Part shown: positions 6,540 to 7,083 of the stretch, piece after piece | Position numbering within the stretch: position 1 is the first letter of the stretch | Layout of the letters: the number at the start of each line of letters is the position of its first letter | Assembly (NCBI GenBank): GCA_025966295.1 | Contig: JAOPVD010000305.1 | Coordinates: 1-7,083 of the forward strand | Origin: Frankiales bacterium | Lineage (GTDB): Bacteria > Actinomycetota > Actinomycetes > Mycobacteriales > SCTD01 | Direction of reading: 5' to 3' | DNA: 7,083 nt | Notes under the pieces: generated by a model | Database searches by the model: none | Seen by the model: only the letters and a program-made list of their open reading frames with translations | What the model was told of the DNA's origin: nothing | Made by a program: the position numbers and the translations under genes

Positions 6540-6642
6540 GCCAGCACAACTGCACCAGAGCGGGGGGCTCATGGCAGGTCGGTGCGCGCTCGCACGCCCA
6601 GCACCGGTCCGCGGGCCCCCGGTCGTGTGCAGCTGTGCTGGC
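6540..6642. repeat. Long imperfect inverted repeat / 103-base hairpin element
   Basis: Three stacked helices fold this stretch almost end to end. The basal stem joins 6540-6555 with 6627-6642: 15 of 16 positions are Watson-Crick, and the exception (6549 with 6633) is A-C on the plus strand but a G-U pair on the minus. The middle stem joins 6558-6568 with 6614-6624 (9 of 11, including five consecutive G-C pairs). The apical stem joins 6577-6585 with 6601-6609 (7 pairs plus two G-U on the plus strand). A competing small hairpin is GTGCG (6582-6586) with CGCAC (6591-6595). No target-site duplication flanks it and no transposase is present. It could be a small RNA, a structured 5' leader, a palindromic intergenic repeat or a MITE-like relic. 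The structure is seen; its nature is open. Confidence 0.6.
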
Positions 6643-6732
6643 TGCTCGGCGGAATCGGAGTACGCCATTCACACGAGGCCAGGGCCGGACCTCGGGATGA
6701 GCGTGAGGTGCTGCCGCCCGTTCGGACGGAGC

Positions 6733-6740
6733 AGGAGGAG
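6733..6740 (+). promoter_or_regulatory. Strong ribosome binding site of the lipoprotein gene
   Basis: AGGAGGAG sits just before the ATG at 6743 (4-5 bases from the GGAGG/AGGAG core). It is among the best Shine-Dalgarno matches in the window. It decides the start, and it decides the coding strand in a stretch where the complementary strand also carries an open frame. Confidence 0.7.
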
Positions 6741-6742
6741 CC

Positions 6743-7083
6743 ATGCACCTGCCAAGCAACCTCGCCCGCGTGGCGGTCGCCGCCGTCCTCGCGCCCCTGG
6801 CCGGTTGTTCCGGCGGTGGTCCGGTGGCGTTTCACGGCCACGGCCCGCCGCCGCTCAGCCCCGACACCGGCGTGCCGCCGCTCAGCAGCGCCGGCATCGG
6901 CCTGCCGCTGATTCCCCGCGTCGGCATCGGCGTGCTCGCGCGAGGCACCGGCGTGCCGCCGTTGGTCCCCAGCATGGGCATCGGCGTGCTGGCGCTCGAC
7001 CCCGGCGTGCCGTTGGTCCCCAGCGTCGGCATCGGCGTGCTGGCGCTCGGCGAGCCGCCGCCGTACGTGCTGCCCCCGCCCCT
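6743..7083 (+). CDS. Putative repeat-containing lipoprotein, N-terminal part (runs off the right edge)
   Basis: The open frame gives 113 residues before the window ends, with no stop seen. Residues 1-22 form a lipoprotein signal: short polar start with R9 (MHLPSNLARV), hydrophobic AVAAVLAPLA, and lipobox LAGC with the lipidated cysteine at 22. The mature protein begins with flexible CSGGGP, then a His/Gly/Pro stretch (HGHGPPPLSP). Hydrophobic repeats follow, best seen as LIPRVGIGVLARGTGVPP, LVPSMGIGVLALDPGVP and LVPSVGIGVLALGEPPP, after a weaker copy near 44-54 (VPPLSSAGIGL). A proline-rich segment (EPPPYVLPPP) runs to the edge. I do not recognise the family. Anchoring on the outer face of the membrane is inferred from the signal. 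The strong AGGAGGAG site supports this start. The complementary strand is also open over the repeats but lacks such signals. A few rare A/T-ending codons occur, so horizontal or recent origin is possible. Confidence 0.65.
   Translation, partial: MHLPSNLARVAVAAVLAPLAGCSGGGPVAFHGHGPPPLSPDTGVPPLSSAGIGLPLIPRVGIGVLARGTGVPPLVPSMGIGVLALDPGVPLVPSVGIGVLALGEPPPYVLPPP
6908..7063 (+). repeat. Tandem 51-54 base repeats in the lipoprotein gene (three copies)
   Basis: Copies lie at 6908-6961 (54 bases, 18 codons), 6962-7012 (51 bases, 17 codons) and 7013-7063 (51 bases). Each keeps the reading frame and encodes the pattern L-x-P-x-x-G-I-G-V-L-A followed by a Gly/Pro-rich linker. The second and third copies agree at 34 of their first 36 bases, which suggests recent duplication. 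The first copy is more diverged. Degenerate upstream material near 6871-6900 (GVPPLSSAGIG) may be an older copy. The array could continue beyond the window. Confidence 0.75.

Larger units (their letters stand above)
6433..6742. promoter_or_regulatory. 310-base divergent spacer between the reductase and lipoprotein genes
   Basis: No convincing gene lies here; frames crossing it lack start signals and recognisable protein. It should hold promoters for both flanking genes. Near the reductase start is a direct hexamer repeat, GGTCTA at 6465-6470 and 6471-6476, which on the minus strand reads TAGACC twice and could contain a -10-like element. At 6494-6511 there are three alternating 5-base half-sites. 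A long imperfect hairpin occupies 6540-6642. A strong Shine-Dalgarno lies at 6733-6740. I could not identify a sure -35/-10 pair in either direction. Confidence 0.5.

Noticed and set aside
6540..6642. CRISPR repeat or IS element with terminal repeats
   Set aside because: There is a single hairpin with no spacer-repeat periodicity, no cas genes, no transposase and no target-site duplication.
6651..6680. ECF sigma promoter (GGAAT with a CGAG-like -10)
   Set aside because: The spacing of about 18 bases and both boxes deviate from the usual GGAAC-16/17-CGTC/CGTT pattern, so the match is no better than chance.
6450..6911. Plus-strand open frame through the reductase-lipoprotein spacer
   Set aside because: No ribosome site, no recognisable protein, and it overlaps the lipoprotein gene in another frame.
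6832..7032. Minus-strand open frame over the lipoprotein repeats
   Set aside because: It merely mirrors the repeats, has no ribosome site or signal, and could be extended from outside the window. The plus strand has AGGAGGAG and a lipobox, so it is preferred, though the minus strand is not strictly excluded.

Overview
The base composition is very GC-rich, and codon third positions in the clear genes are almost all G or C. Together with a coenzyme F420 enzyme (npdG) this points to an actinobacterium. The protein styles would suit Geodermatophilaceae or a neighbouring high-GC family, but that placement is inference, not a search result. Most of the window is ordinary chromosome. The unusual material is at the right end (about 6433-7083).

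Layout. Positions 1-321 (minus) hold the 5' end of an unrecognised small protein that runs off the left edge. A 159-base divergent spacer (322-480) separates it from a plus-strand pair: npdG (F420H2:NADP+ oxidoreductase, 481-1143) and, 28 bases later, a cytoplasmic cobalamin-binding-like helical backbone metal receptor (1172-1897). This second gene converges on, and overlaps by 20 bases, the end of a minus-strand run. In its own 5'->3' direction that run reads: aldo/keto reductase (6432-5572), glutamine-dependent NAD+ synthase nadE (5527-3740), panB (3635-2802), a MmcQ/YjbR-family protein (2788-2435) and a YdeI/OmpD-associated family protein (2432-1878). The last three are packed tightly enough to be one transcript. 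The two upstream genes may have promoters of their own.

Beyond the aldo/keto reductase start lies a 310-base divergent spacer (6433-6742). It contains a long imperfect hairpin (6540-6642) and a cluster of short palindromes. Downstream of it, a strong Shine-Dalgarno opens a plus-strand lipoprotein gene (6743 to the right edge). Its exported part is made of 17-18-residue hydrophobic Gly/Val/Pro repeats, and it is incomplete here.

Common theme. Several enzymes handle or make cofactors: F420/NADP hydride exchange, NAD synthesis, the first committed step of pantothenate/CoA synthesis, a corrinoid-binding-like fold, and an aldo/keto reductase that resembles pyridoxal reductase. This is a loose housekeeping cofactor neighbourhood, not a dedicated new pathway. 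The best candidates for something undescribed are the repeat lipoprotein and the hairpin element next to it. I see no CRISPR array, tRNA, rRNA, transposase or phage gene.
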